Origin: Allantophomopsis cytisporea
Taxonomy: Eukaryota > Ascomycota > Leotiomycetes > Phacidiales > Phacidiaceae
Direction of reading: 5' to 3'
DNA length: 64,000 bases
Assembly (NCBI GenBank): GCA_024752435.1
Contig: CP103032.1
Location: forward strand, 1,612,001 to 1,676,000
This document shows, one piece after another, positions 47,716 through 59,299 of this stretch (positions are counted from its first letter, which is position 1; the number at the start of each line of letters is the position of its first letter). The translations under genes and the position numbers were made by a program. Under the pieces are notes generated by a model that worked only from the letters and a program-made list of their open reading frames with translations, was not told where the DNA came from and did no database searches.

Positions 47716-47797
47716 TCTTTGATGGTCTAACGGTCATGATTTCCGCTTGTCATTTGACAAAGCGCGGGAGACCGGGGTTCGACTCCCCGTCAGAGAG
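47716..47797 (+). tRNA. tRNA-Asp (GTC) with 10-nt intron
   Basis: 82 nt, 72 after removal of a 10-nt intron (tttgacaaag, 47753-47762) at the canonical position between bases 37 and 38. Acceptor stem TCTTTGA/TCAGAGA with one G:T pair, discriminator G as expected for Asp. The anticodon stem is TCCGC/GCGGG, with loop TTGTCA|C after splicing and anticodon GTC at 47749-47751. The T arm is CGGGG-TTCGACT-CCCCG. The intron contains TTGAC, which can pair with the anticodon-loop GTCA(A), the usual anticodon-intron pairing. Confidence 0.93.
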
Positions 47798-48250
47798 ATT
47801 CAATTCCCTCTGAGTTCATCGACTCAGAATTTCTTTTTTGCTCTTTTTGTCGATAAGATCGTACATTGACTTACCATGAATCTTTTCTTTCTTCATATTC
47901 ACTTGAAAAAAGAGTAACTAGTTGTTAGAGAAGTTCATTTACAACTACTTAAATTTCTGAATGAGAAATTCAGAAAGATATGTTCAATTTTTGGATGATC
48001 ATAACTTTTACCACATGATATATATATGTTTGCACACACAATGTTACGTCCTAATTCACACGGGATTCTTGCCACTCACATCATAAGAGATTGTAGGGTA
48101 GGAAAACTATGGGATCTATTATTGCTTTGTGATGTGTTGTGCAAACCAAACTTATGTTCTAGATGAAAGTGGATCCTTTCAATAGATCCAACTGGCGCCT
48201 CCACCACCCCCAGTCATAATCTCAAAATTCTCACCTCTATACACCAAATA
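47798..48250. other. tRNA spacer
   Basis: 453 bp, AT-rich, with a T6 run at about 47832-47838 that probably terminates tRNA-Asp. No gene. Confidence 0.6.
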
Positions 48251-48322
48251 GGCCTGATAGTTCAGTGGTAGAATTCTTGCTTTGGGTGTAAGAGGTCTCC
48301 GGTTCAATCCCGGATTAGGCCC
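48251..48322 (+). tRNA. tRNA-Pro (TGG)
   Basis: 72 nt. Acceptor GGCCTGA/TTAGGCC with discriminator C. Anticodon stem CTTGC/GTAAG, loop TTTGGGT, anticodon TGG. T arm TCCGG-TTCAATC-CCGGA. No intron. CTTTT follows nine bases later as a likely terminator. Confidence 0.94.
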
Positions 48323-48931
48323 TATTCTTTTGCCATTCTTCTGTTCTGAAATGGAGATTCATGATTGAAGTTGTGTGCATGGTATGTAGCTATCTTCTCC
48401 TTACACGTGACCTTCCCTACCTGCCCCGTGGATATTATGATGATTTGAAAATCGTTAACCCTTACGCTTATGCTATGAGGAGATAACTTCCAAATTCCAA
48501 TTGTTCCTTCTGAAGATATCCATCAGAATTACTTTGTCTGTACAAGATTTATTCGTGGAAACTTACTGACCATATCAGAAATTTCACCAGATAGAATGAT
48601 TTTTTAGTCTATTTTACTCGTCTCCCAGTTTACCCGATACGCGATTGTGGACTCTTCGTTGCTGCGTAGTGCTAGTCAAGGTACCACCCAACCATGTTCT
48701 AAAGGACATAAAAACAGGTTGAGTAAATTGATAGGATTTTACTAAATCACGGCCAAGATGTGAAAGATGTATAATTTGGATTCTTTTCCCAGTTCTATAG
48801 CCTCTATATTCCCCGTATACTATTTCTACCCGGTACTATTCATTGCCTGCAACATGACGAAGGAGTAAGAAAACCGGAACATCATAAAATTATCTCTCAA
48901 TCTACCTCCTCGAGAACCCACTATGTACCTG
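48323..48931. other. Intergenic region
   Basis: 609 bp between tRNA-Pro and the 3' end of the cutinase-family gene; nothing recognised. Confidence 0.5.
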
Positions 48932-49847
48932 TCAAAGGCCACATGTATCAACAACGAATGAAGCAGCAGCATCACAATCAGCTCCGTAGCTCAAATGAGC
49001 ATCAAGGTTGGAAGTGAGAGAAGCTCCGATACCAAGAACAGCATCAGCACTGATTCCAGCAGAGAACTCAGCCATAGCAGAGATACCAGCAGAGATAGAG
49101 CCTGAGGAGCAGACGGAGTCGCCATCGGCACAGAATGACTTCACAATACCGGCATCACAAGATCCATACGCTTCACTGCCGAAAGCATCTCCGAACACAA
49201 CAATGGCAGAGATGTCAGCGGTAGCGACAAGTCCTGCGGCTGCGTGGACTACAGCTGCTCCCTGGGAGTAACCGGCCAAGACGATCTTGGTATCTGGGCA
49301 TTGCGAAAGTGCCTGGGTAACCAATCCAGCCATAACGCTGGCACCGCCGGAACCACAGTCTTCAGCGGCATCAGCCTGTAAGAGTTAGCATCATACTTGC
49401 AATCGTGTTAAGGATTACTTACCGAGATGGAGGCATCGTAATCACAACCTTGATAGCCGACACGATCAACACCAATCGAGGCCACGAGAGAAGTGTACAG
49501 GCCTGGTCCGCAGACCTTTCCAATGTTACCAATCTCACCAGTTCCTCTTGCAAAGATGATGGTCACGTCCTTGCAGTGTGCATTCTCTTCGACACAGTCG
49601 GCAGTACCGTTGGTGAGATTCACACCTGCATCGGTTGCGCCACTTGCATCTGCGCTTGCGCCTGCACTCCCACCGATACCTGCACTTCCACTGATGCCAG
49701 CACTTCCACCAACGCCTGTTTCTTTGTAAGTAGCTGTACAGAGGTCTTTTGAAGGACTCAAAGTTACTTACCAGCGCTGAAATCCAACCCAGTGGCCAAA
49801 GCCTGAGCTGAGAAGGCGAGGATGGCAGTTGCAATGTAGGACTTCAT
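48932..49847 (-). CDS. Secreted cutinase-family esterase (CE5)
   Basis: Three exons on the minus strand, 49847-49772, 49715-49423 and 49375-48932, in phase, 270 residues. The N-terminus MKSYIATAILAFSAQALA is a signal peptide. After it comes a 40-residue Gly/Ser/Ala-rich segment (GGSAGISGSAGIGGSAG), then the alpha/beta-hydrolase domain. It has TIIFARGTGEIGNIG near the oxyanion region, the nucleophile elbow LAGYSQGAAVVHAAA, a catalytic Asp in FCADGDSVCS and a His in LDAHLSYG. Cysteines fit the cutinase disulfides. Family members hydrolyse cutin, acetylated xylan or other surface esters outside the cell; which of these applies cannot be told here. An unusual Ser/Ala/Gly-rich insert (SGSISAGISAMAEFSAGIS) separates the Asp and His. 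Confidence 0.9.
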
Positions 49848-51439
49848 GATGAACGATAGTAATTGAAGATTCTGGTCAACAGAAAGAATGTAAAGCTAAA
49901 AAAGACGAGAGAAGAGTAAGATGAAGCCAGTGAATGATCGTTGATGATAGACGATGACAAAATATCTCAGCCTTTATATATTCCCAAGCACCTTGGAGTG
50001 GTTCGAAAAGTAGAGTAAAAACACCGGCTGATAAGAGAATCCTACTGTTGCGAAACATCTCGAGATACTATAAACAGATACTATAGAACAAGCTTAAGAC
50101 AGTATAGGGTCCGTGGAGTTACAATCCTAGATATAGTAGCGGAAGATAGCAGAGACTGAAAATTTCAGATACTCTTTTTAGCAAACTTGAACCGCCAATC
50201 CATCTCAGGATCTGAGGCGACTGTTAGACAGAAACCGAAAAACTGCTTAGACCATGCTTACTATCTCCAAGTGCAGTCATGGCGGTTTGCAGTTGGAGAC
50301 TTGTGCCATATGTAGAATTTTGAGGATCGTTTCCGATCCATCTGGAGTGAGGGATTTGACCGGATCTCTTGAATAGCTTCGTAGGAAAAATCATTGACCA
50401 CCTTGAGATCTTGGATGAGGGAGCATGGACTTACAACTGGCTCGACATCCAGACTATGTCCCCATGATGTCGATCGCCTACTATAAACTTGTTTCGGCGA
50501 GCGTCCTTCAGAATCCGGGCACAGACCATATCTTATGCTTATACGAAGGGTATGGGATGAGCCGATCTTAGCATCCAGTGGATAGTGATACGTAGGATCT
50601 CATATGTCACACCCATTCAGCTTGGCAGTGAGAGCAGCATTGATTTTGTCATATTCTCGGATCCTTGACAAGCAACATGCTTGGATCCATCATATCTGTT
50701 GTGCGGCTCAAGATAAAGAGCCCCGTTGGTACAATAGGTAGTTGAGTGTAGGCACTGGATAGAGGAATCGAGTACAGATCTAGAGGACGATCTTTAAATA
50801 GTTTCTTCGTCGAATTCCGATATGGGACACGATCGTCCAGTGTCTAATGTTTACCAAAGGAGACTAAAGATCCTCCCGAGTAGTGTGACGAGAGCATGAG
50901 CGGTTGAAGACCTATCCTATCTATTGACGAGGATGATGCTCTTAGGTAATTGACGTAGTGCCAGAAAAAGGATTTCCATAGTGATCTCTGAATATAGAGA
51001 AAAGGATAACACATAGAAGAACTTGAGCAAGCAAAGTTTTACGATCACAAAAAACTTTGTTCTGCTTCATTGTGAGTATTTTTGGAAGTTGGAAATAGAA
51101 TGTCAGTGCCGCCCGAAGATAGCTTAAGTTCAGATTGTGTTGGTGAAACGAATCCTATGAAGCCACCATAAACGGCATAGCTGGGATTGGCTTGAAGTTT
51201 ATGCCTGGTTGCCTGAACCTCACATCGCCCTTGTCCTCACCACCATAAGCGGAATTCTCCAATTCGACTTTATTCTCAAAGCGCATCGTGTTTGTTTTTA
51301 AAGTGGCAATGCTTATCGTTTATATTTAAGCCTCTCATGTCATACAGTTCTGAATGATACTGATGGAAACTCCAATCAATTCGTATGGATTCGTCATGTG
51401 CTATACTTAACTCTCAAGTTGACCTGGTATAGCACGATA
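49848..51439. other. Intergenic region, promoter of the cutinase-family gene
   Basis: 1.6 kb between two divergent genes. A TATA-like TATATTCCC lies about 130 bp upstream of the esterase ATG. The right end must hold an unresolved first exon of the Zn2Cys6 gene. No other gene seen. Confidence 0.5.
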
Positions 51440-53559
51440 AAACGAGCAAAAAAAGCATGCACAGCATGTAGACAGCAGAAGGCCAGTATCTGAACGTAAT
51501 GGAAGTACAGATCAACGATTTACTGATGCCGTATAGGCACGTTGTGATGTGCAAAACCAAAGCCCGGATCCATGTTCGAGGTGTCGGAGGTTAAGCATCC
51601 AATGTATCATCTCTGATCCCTTCAAAAGACAAAACAAACGTCAGTGAGTAGTATCTTGCTCTTGGTTATGTAAACTTCGTCACATGACTAACTGGAATCC
51701 AGGAAGCTTTCCGAGTTGGAAGAAGAAACTAGGCTCTTACGACAAGAACTTTCTATCAACACAAGCAGAATACCCGCTGTGAGTAGTTCTTCAAAACCAA
51801 CATGGTCACAAGTACCTCGAGTTTCCGAAAGCCAAAATGCCTCTTTGTCAAAGGGAAATGAAAGAGGTATTCACGCTGGTCAACCTCCAGAAGCTACTCC
51901 AATATTTTCTGCGCCAACAATTGACAAGACAATTTCTCGGAGCATTGATAATATCCAGATTGACGTGGAAACCATCGACAATATCTTCCAGCTGTAAGTC
52001 GACTTCCATCGGTAATGATCAGTAAAATCTGCTAACCTTAGTGGATTTCAGCTACTTTCAGCGATATCACTCCTTCATGCCCATTCTTGATCCTCTATCA
52101 ACCCCAAATTCCTATTATGACCGTTCTCCTCTTACATTCTGGGCCATTATTGGAGTTGCGTACCCTTCATACTCCATCAATCGTGCTTTTATAGAATTGC
52201 TATTTCCCAAAATATATGATCTTGCCTTCTCATACCTGAATCCCAAGCATGCCTCCACATCTACGCTCGAAGGATTACTTATAGTTCTAAACTGGCCACT
52301 TCCTTTCGCATCACTGAGCAGAGATACCCAGTTCCCTCTCAGTGGAGGTATGTTGCATGTTGCTATGCAGATGGGCATTCATATGCCAAGATCAAGTCAA
52401 GATTTTGCCAGAGTCAGGATAAAACTGAGCGATGATGATGTCAAGAAAAGGGCAGAACTGTGGGCATATTGTCTACTTGTATATGAGAGGTACGAGTCTC
52501 ACCTAGGTCAAATGAAACATGCTGATTGTAAGCAGGATTTGTAATTGTCAAGGTCTGGCACCAATAAACTGGGTCAACACACAACGAGAAACCGGAATAT
52601 CCATCAAGATCTCATGTACACTGAAGTTCCAGCTAAAGGTGCATAGCATTGTCTCTAGCTGTTGTATTGCCCTCCACGAGCATGGTTTGAGAGTGCTTTC
52701 AGCGACACAGGAGCACTCACTAATAATGATGCTGCGTATGTTTGAAGGACAGCTGAATGATGCTGGGGCAGATGCAGGAAGTAGTATGTTAATCACCTAT
52801 ATGATCCATGCAGAACTGACGAAAATAGCTATGGAAGTCTTTCTTCTGAACACATGTCGGGTGACAATAAACAATTTTTATTTCTTCCTGAAGCCAACAT
52901 CATTGCAAAACGAGGCTATAATTAGACTTTATGCATCCGCCTCTGATATACTCGCGTCGGTCGATTTACTCTCCAATCAATATGACCTTAGAACCTCACC
53001 CTTCTACTTTTCCTATGGTGTCGTTCTGTCTTGCTACACTTTTATCCGCCTACTGAAATCCCCAGCAGTCAAATATCTCAACGAGGCCGAAGCGAAGAAC
53101 AAGTTATTTGAATCGATGCAGATGATGCATCGGATCGCCTTACCAGGATGGGACGACTTAGCCCGCAGAAACACACCTGCGATGCACCAAATGCTAAATA
53201 GTGAGAAGGCCTTCAAACAAGATGGGAAAGACTTCTCGATGCTCAGAATCCGCAGCCGTTTGGCATTGAGTCCGGTCTTTGATGCCGCTTGGTGGTGGAG
53301 AGAGGAGTTCGAGGGGCAGATGGGCGCTTATACTTCTCAACCTGATGAGATTCGGAAGAATCAAGATGTTGTGCCCCAATCTGAGACCATGAGGGACCAG
53401 GGAGGTGTGAACATGGTTGATGAGCCCGATATAGGATTGGGAATCCTGACACCAGAGATCTGGGATGAGAACTTATTGGCGGAATTTGGTTGGCTTGGTG
53501 GTGAGGAATTTCTTGAGCCTAGAGCACAGGATGTTGGATTAAATATATCTACGGAGTAG
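51440..53559 (+). CDS. Zn2Cys6 transcription factor with MHR domain (5' end unresolved)
   Basis: Exons recognised: up to 51481, then 51537-51643, 51703-51993, 52052-52489 and 52536-53559; all joins keep one frame and give about 634 residues from 51440. The zinc cluster is CTAC-RQQKAR-C-(9)-CSRC-RRLSIQ-C, i.e. C-x2-C-x6-C-x9-C-x2-C-x6-C, preceded by the basic KRAKKA. A short leucine-rich coiled coil follows (KLSELEEETRLLRQEL). The fungal-specific middle homology region begins near FQLYFQRYHSFMPILDP and includes RAELWAYCLLVYER and LRMFEGQL. The first intron fits only with a GC donor (AAG|GCCAGT). No in-frame ATG is visible in the 140 bp upstream, so a further 5' exon is likely. It is a DNA-binding regulator; its nearest functional neighbours are the nitrilase and permease genes. 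Confidence 0.82.
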
Positions 53560-54204
53560 TATGTATGTTTTACATTGTCAGCTTCAAAAGTTGAGTACAA
53601 CGTTGTCGGGTCGTTCACATTTACTAAGTGACTAGTTGCATGCACTATAGCCATTGATAAGTGATAAGTTGTATCATATGATCACTTAGTCTTACGATGC
53701 TGATCTCGTATAAACCATTAACATATAGTAATACTTAAAAAGATGTTGAAATTATGCTATTTCTCCGAGCGAGAGCCTTATGTAGCCTTCGTTTTCTCAT
53801 ATTCTTTCCCTCCAATAGCTCTGGACGACTGAAAAGGAATTGAGTCGAGGATTGATGATATAACAAGACTTGACAACAATTTGAGACTGGCAATCTAAAT
53901 CATCCATAGTCAAAGAAAAGGATAAGTCTTGTTTGTCACGAAATACATCACATATGGGAGAAGAAGCTATACCTACGAGAAATTTATCATCTTTCTACAT
54001 CCATCACTATAATAGATACTGCAAATCAACGTCGCGCCAATCATAAGGCGTTCCAAGAATGAGATGATTGGCAAAAGATGATGACTGAGGGTTTATTAAG
54101 AAGATATCCCTACTAGAATAAGATCTGTACTTCTCAGTAGAGGAAAGAGCAAAAGATGTATTGAATATAATCACTCATCAACGGATAGAAGAGCAAAAGG
54201 ATGT
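53560..54204. other. Intergenic region
   Basis: 645 bp between the regulator's stop and tRNA-Leu; AT-rich, with a likely Pol III terminator (TTTT on the minus strand) at about 54194-54197. Confidence 0.5.
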
Positions 54205-54212
54205 TGATCAGA

Positions 54213-54244
<32 letters not shown>

Positions 54245-54310
54245 CGTATTTAATCAAGCAGATGCTTGAATACCTTAAGCTGGCGCCTTAGACCGCTCGG
54301 CCATCTGACC
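54205..54310 (-). tRNA. tRNA-Leu (AAG) with 26-nt intron
   Basis: 106 nt on the minus strand, 80 after splicing. Acceptor GGTCAGA/TCTGATC with discriminator A as in all leucine tRNAs. Anticodon stem CCAGC/GCTGG, loop TTAAGG|C, anticodon AAG. The intron occupies 54247-54272 between bases 37 and 38 and contains a CAAGCA/TGCTTG inverted repeat. A long variable arm (GTCCGAAAGGGC) marks it as class II. T arm GTGGG-TTCAAAT-CCCAC. Confidence 0.95.
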
Positions 54311-55663
54311 TTTGATATGTTGTGGAATCAACTATTTGAAAATATCACGACGCTATGTTAGGGGAGAAAATTTTGTTGTTGTGCTGGAAATTGCTTGGTG
54401 GGGGACAAGTGGGTTGGAGTTAGCTGCCCAACGAGAACCTTACTGTGCACTAACTGGTCATTAAATACATCTTTTTGTTAGTGATTTGCTATAGTCTATC
54501 GAGAGTGTATCTATTACATTTATTAAGTTTTGTTTGTGCTGAACGGTTAACCGTTGTTCAGGTGATATTAGAATTGAAGTCGTGATGTTCTCGTCTGGTA
54601 ACTAATTTGATATCTGATTTAAATTGTAACATAGCTTCCGAAATAGTGCGCCAAAGTTAGAGACACAAGATATGTTCCCTAGTATTAATATGGTGTATCA
54701 ACTGAAATTTACCTTATATGTATGATCAAACTTGATTGTTTCGAATTCAATGAAAAATGATCGTGTCATTTTACTATCTCATGTTGTGGCTTTTCATTAT
54801 AACAGTCTGTCACGCACCAAACACCTCCTCTTTCTCTGCCTATGCTTTTGAGAATCTAAATTTTAGCACAATATTCATTGGCTTTGTAAGTGGTGTTTTT
54901 CCCCCTCATCTTCTCTGTGCTGAATCAACAATATCGCCAGCCATTGACCCGACCTGCCACAGTTAAATCTCCAAGTTATTTAATTTAATTCAATTTGTGC
55001 GACTAACCTACAATATCGACATGCCATAGAAGCCGAAATACTGTGGACATATAAGTTACCTCGTGAGGTGATGTGGTCAAGCTGTTTGAGTATAGGAAGA
55101 AGGTTCTCTGTATCGAGATCTGGGATTTCTATCATATCGTCCGTGACCGTAAAGGACTACATATTGGATATGACAGTATCGAAGGATGCGTTGCTCACAC
55201 TCAAATAGGCAGCGACCTGAAGAACATGGCAACCAGCAATAACCCTTGGTGGATTGCACATTTATTGTTCATTCAAGAAGAGAAAAGAAGTGCAATAGAT
55301 AGTATTCTGGAACTGATAAAGAAAATGCACTCCAAATTCCTTCCACTGTCCCCAGAACCTTGTTTCCTGAGATCCTTTATAATCAAAAGAGACGGCATTT
55401 GTCACTGGTCAGACGTGAAGCACTTGATTACATGACTTCCGGCTCAGAATCTATATAAAAACACCAGCTCCCTAATAACCTTATCACTCGGCCAAAAGCA
55501 TCACTTAAGGTCATATGATTCAGCCGGAATTGGTAACAATGTCCCCATCATCCAAATTCTGAACCTAGGTAATACACATGATTTTTCCCGCTTTCAAAAG
55601 TTACTGAATGTTAGGAAAGTGCCCTCCTACAAGTCCTCTCATGGCTCCAACTTGAACAGCCAC
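54311..55663. other. Intergenic region with two unsupported small frames
   Basis: 1.35 kb, AT-rich. A plus-strand frame at 54757-54966 encodes a hydrophobic stretch then FSAYAFENLNFSTIFIGFVSG, which has transporter-like character, but it ends after 69 residues. A second frame at 55073-55435 (120 residues) has no recognisable domain. Both could be decayed remnants; neither is called as a gene. Confidence 0.45.
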
Positions 55664-56730
55664 TCATAACTCGGGATACACATCAACCCTTCTCCTCAGG
55701 GGAACCCCCTTTCTAATTCTTTCTACAAACCCCAAATCAATCTCCGCAAATCCAACATCGGGCCCTTCAAACTCTCCTCCTAGATCTACTAGAACTTCTC
55801 CCCACGGGCTAATAATCAATGAATGTCCCCAAGTCACCCTTGTCTCATTATGTTGCCCAGCTTGTGCAGCAGCGATAACATAAGATTGCGTTTCAATAGC
55901 TCTAGCCCGCAAAAGTGTTTCCCAATGCGCTTTGCCAGTGGGTACTGTGAACGACGAAGAGTATGTAATGATCTGGGCTCCTTGGCGCTTTAAAGAAATG
56001 CCAACTTCAGGATAACGGAGCTAAAAATATTAGCTGGGCACATGTTGAAAGAAGAAAACTTACGTCAAAACAGATGAGAAGCCCCACTCGTCCCACTGGA
56101 GTCTTGAAGGGGCGGAGAATCTCCATGCCTTCCTCAAAAGTGCTTTTTGATATTGTTAATGCTATATTCCTAGTCAACATTCTGGGATACTCACTCGCTT
56201 TCTCTTGACGAGGGGCCATCTTTGAGATCCATATCAAATAGATGAAGCTTCTGATATTTCTGCACCACATCTCCCTCATCGTTGATCCATATCGATGTGT
56301 TCTTTACCTTATCCGGGCTTACTCCAGGTTCATGAATCCCAACATTGATACATATCTGATGTCTTCTAGCCTCGACTTGTAACACTTGCACGAAAAGGCT
56401 GTCTTCCAGAGACCGTGCAAGGGTAATTGTCTCTCTAGGTGAATGACTTAGATAATCTGAAGCTTCAGGGAAGAAAATTGCCTGTGGTAGGATTGTCAAA
56501 TCCTGTTCATGATAGGGAAATTGAGAGATGGAAGTTGGATTGATGAGCAAATACTGACTTTTGCACCCGCTGCAGCTGCTTTTCGGATAAGCATTCGGCA
56601 CTGATCTGCATTCTCGCTCATACTCGCTGTCGAACAAATTTGTCCAACAGCCTATAATTGTCAACATTGACTGATAGTAACGATGCTGAGAACTTACAGC
56701 CAAAGCTTTACCGGAAGTATCGATAAGCAT
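55664..56730 (-). CDS. Nit2-type carbon-nitrogen hydrolase (amidase)
   Basis: Five exons on the minus strand: 56730-56698, 56651-56559, 56502-56195, 56142-56064 and 56020-55664; phases agree, 289 residues. This is the nitrilase superfamily alpha-beta-beta-alpha fold with the catalytic triad Glu-Lys-Cys: FFPEASDYL, KYQKLHLFDMDL and GLLICFDLRYPE. The pairing of PEASDYL with QKLHLFD is characteristic of the Nit2 branch, whose yeast and mammalian Nit members hydrolyse deaminated glutathione and related omega-amides. AVGQICSTASMSENADQC near the N-terminus and WGHSLIISPWGEVL near the C-terminus also fit. The start MLIDTSGKALA is the only in-frame ATG that joins the first intron cleanly. It is divergent from the permease gene across 546 bp, so substrate uptake and hydrolysis may be co-regulated (inference). 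Confidence 0.9.
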
Positions 56731-57276
56731 CGTGATGAGCCCAACTTTCAATTCAATTCTCGTAGAGTATGATATGGTATTGGCATACAAGGTACAACTA
56801 CAATGGATTACAATTGAATAACATCCATTTCCTGTAGTGATGACTTCGGTAATGCCAGCAAATCAGTCTTTAAGAGCGCCTTGGCAAAGATTATGAACTG
56901 ATAAGCATGGGTCTCTCCAATCCCTGCTTCGGCTACCCCTCAAAATGCCGCCTAGCTCTGATAGTGTTTATCACCAAAACATCCCTCCAAATCACGGCAT
57001 TTTGCATAAGAAAACAACGTTTCGACCTCATTACCAGGATGATGAAATTTATATGGACCTCAAACGTTGCAATGCGAGTAGGAGCAAGGACAACTGGGCA
57101 AACATGGTATTCTTTATCTCTCATCCCTGCTTCGACATGTTCTCTTTTTGTCTGAAGGACCTTATCTTGCTAAGTAATTATGATATATTATTGGAGTTCG
57201 CCACTTATGAGAATGAATATCAGCGCCCAAAATTTCCAGTACTTCTGAGTTCGAGGCTTTGTATCCGTAGTACACT
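56731..57276. promoter_or_regulatory. Shared divergent promoter, nitrilase / permease
   Basis: 546 bp between opposed start codons. Several GATA cores are present, but they are too common to be evidence of nitrogen control. Overlapping open frames here are short and unsupported. Confidence 0.5.
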
Positions 57277-59201
57277 ATGGCCGTCGAGAATGAATTGAAG
57301 CGGTCTCGGAACCAAAGCCCAGAAGCTTCAGTGGAGCACAAACCAAAGAAGAACGTGAGTATTATTAGAAAATGGTTTGGGTTTGATATTGATTGCAAGT
57401 TAATAGTTCCGAACATTTATCTGGGATAATGATACACATCTAAAGACAATTGAGGAGCGAAAGCTCCTTCGAAAACTCGATGCTGCTATCTTAACAATTT
57501 CATGTGTTGGTTTCTTTGTAAGACCTATTTGGTTCCCACAAGTTGGTTTAAAAAACTCTAATGAATCAAATAGCTCAAGTACCTTGATCAAGGCAATCTT
57601 GCAAATGCATATGTCAGGTAAGTGCTAGCATCCAATGCTGAACCTTTTTAGTATCCTAATCGAGCAACAGTGGAATGCAGGAGGATCTGAACATGTATGG
57701 CAATCAGTATACATACGCCGTAAGTTCTGTCAGAGAATTATCTGGCGCCATCTAACTCAACAAATAGGGAACTGCTTATACCTGCGCCTACGCTGTCATG
57801 CAAATCCCGTCCACCTTGATTATCCAAAAAATTCGTCCCAGCTACTGGCTAGCATTCATGGAAGTTGGCTGGGGTGTTTTTACATTTGCCCAAGCTGGTA
57901 TGAAGAATGTCAATCAACTTTACGTCTTTCGATTCTTCGTCGGCTTCTTCGAAAGCTCTTTCTTCCCCTGCCTCCTATTTGTTCTGGGATCTTGGTATAC
58001 AAAGGCAGAACTTGCGAAGCGTACGGCTATATTTCATATGACTGCTCCACTAGGTAGTGCGTTCAGTGGCTATTTGCAAGCAGCCGTATACAAGAACCTT
58101 GATGGGAGCTGTGGGCTTGCGGGATGGCGATGGTTGTACATTGTCTGCGGGTGTATGACTGTCCCTGTCGGTCTCGCAACTCTATTCTTCCTGCCCGATA
58201 CACCTTACACTACTCGAGCATGGTACTTGTCACCCGAAGACTGCACACTTGCTCTCGAGAGAGTTGAAAAGGGAGGGAAAGCCCCGCCGGTCAAGATGAC
58301 CATCGCGACATTCAAGCGCATTTTCTCACGCTGGAGATGGTATGCTTTTGTCTTGGGATATGTGCTCTATGGTACCAGTTGCCAAGCTAGTAGCTACTTT
58401 TCTATTTGGTTGAAGGCAGAGAAATTTTCTGTTGAAGAAAGGAACATCATTCCTACGGGTACGAACCTTATATCGGCGTTCTGCGTTGTGTTATGGGGAT
58501 TTGGCGCAGACTATACTGGGAATCGTTTTGCTTTTGTTTTTGGACCACTTGTAAGTTATGTTCCTTCACGTCCTTCACCCAGACTAACAGCAGTAGGCAT
58601 GCGGATTGATACCAAACGGAATATTGGCGGTTTGGCCACCTAGTCTAAAATTGAAAGAATTCGCTTTTCTTACCTGTGGCGTCCAATTGATGACTGCTGT
58701 CTTGTAAGTCCATTTTAAGTGTCATTCGGGTACGATGCTGATATTACCATTATTCAGCTATACATGGGCAAACGAGATCTGTGCTGAAGATAACGAGGAG
58801 AGAGCTTTTGTTATCAGTAGCATGAATGGCTTTCAATACGCAGTATGTCAATCGTTTATCAGACTCTAATAATGCAAGTCACAAATCCGACTAACATTGC
58901 TTAGGTTGCTGCTTGGCTACCGATTGTAATCTTCCCGCAGACGATGGCACCGAGCTTCCGTAAGTTGACGCCGTCAGCGCTTTGAAATTAGAATTATATG
59001 TTGACATTTATAGGTCGTGGTTTCCCTGCCACATTTGGATTCGTCATTGCAGGTTTGCTGATGATTATTATCATTCAACTATTAGTTGTACGTGAACGCA
59101 GGCAGAAAGCTAGACCTTCAATTGGCGGTTCAGAGAATGAGGAGAAAGGAGAGATCGTTGATGATGCGGAAAGGATCAACATGGCCGAGTTGAAAGCATA
59201 G
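57277..59201 (+). CDS. MFS permease, DAL5/FEN2 (allantoate/pantothenate) type
   Basis: Nine exons: 57277-57354, 57407-57517, 57574-57617, 57671-57719, 57768-58550, 58597-58703, 58758-58842, 58905-58959 and 59014-59201; all phases agree, 499 residues and about 12 helices. The anion:cation symporter family is shown by KYLDQGNLANAYVSGMQEDL followed by MYGNQYTYA in helix 1, then FRFFVGFFESSFFPCLLFVL and FHMTAPLGSAFSGYLQAAVY, then LPDTPYTTRAWYLSPED before the central loop. In fungi this family carries allantoate, ureidosuccinate, pantothenate, biotin, nicotinate and dipeptides, so the substrate cannot be fixed from sequence. The divergent Nit2-type amidase suggests a nitrogen-containing carboxylate or amide (inference). 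The C-terminus is charged and cytosolic. Confidence 0.92.
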
Positions 59202-59299
59202 TTAGGATAAACTTCAAGATCTCGCTCGCATATGCAGTGGGGTATTTATTGTGTTTGATGCAGTTTCGCTTTGTGAAAGAAAAAAAATAATGAGCTCCT

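Noticed and set aside
55073..55435. 120-residue plus-strand frame
   Set aside because: No domain or homology recognised, the start is not well supported, and it lies in AT-rich intergenic DNA.
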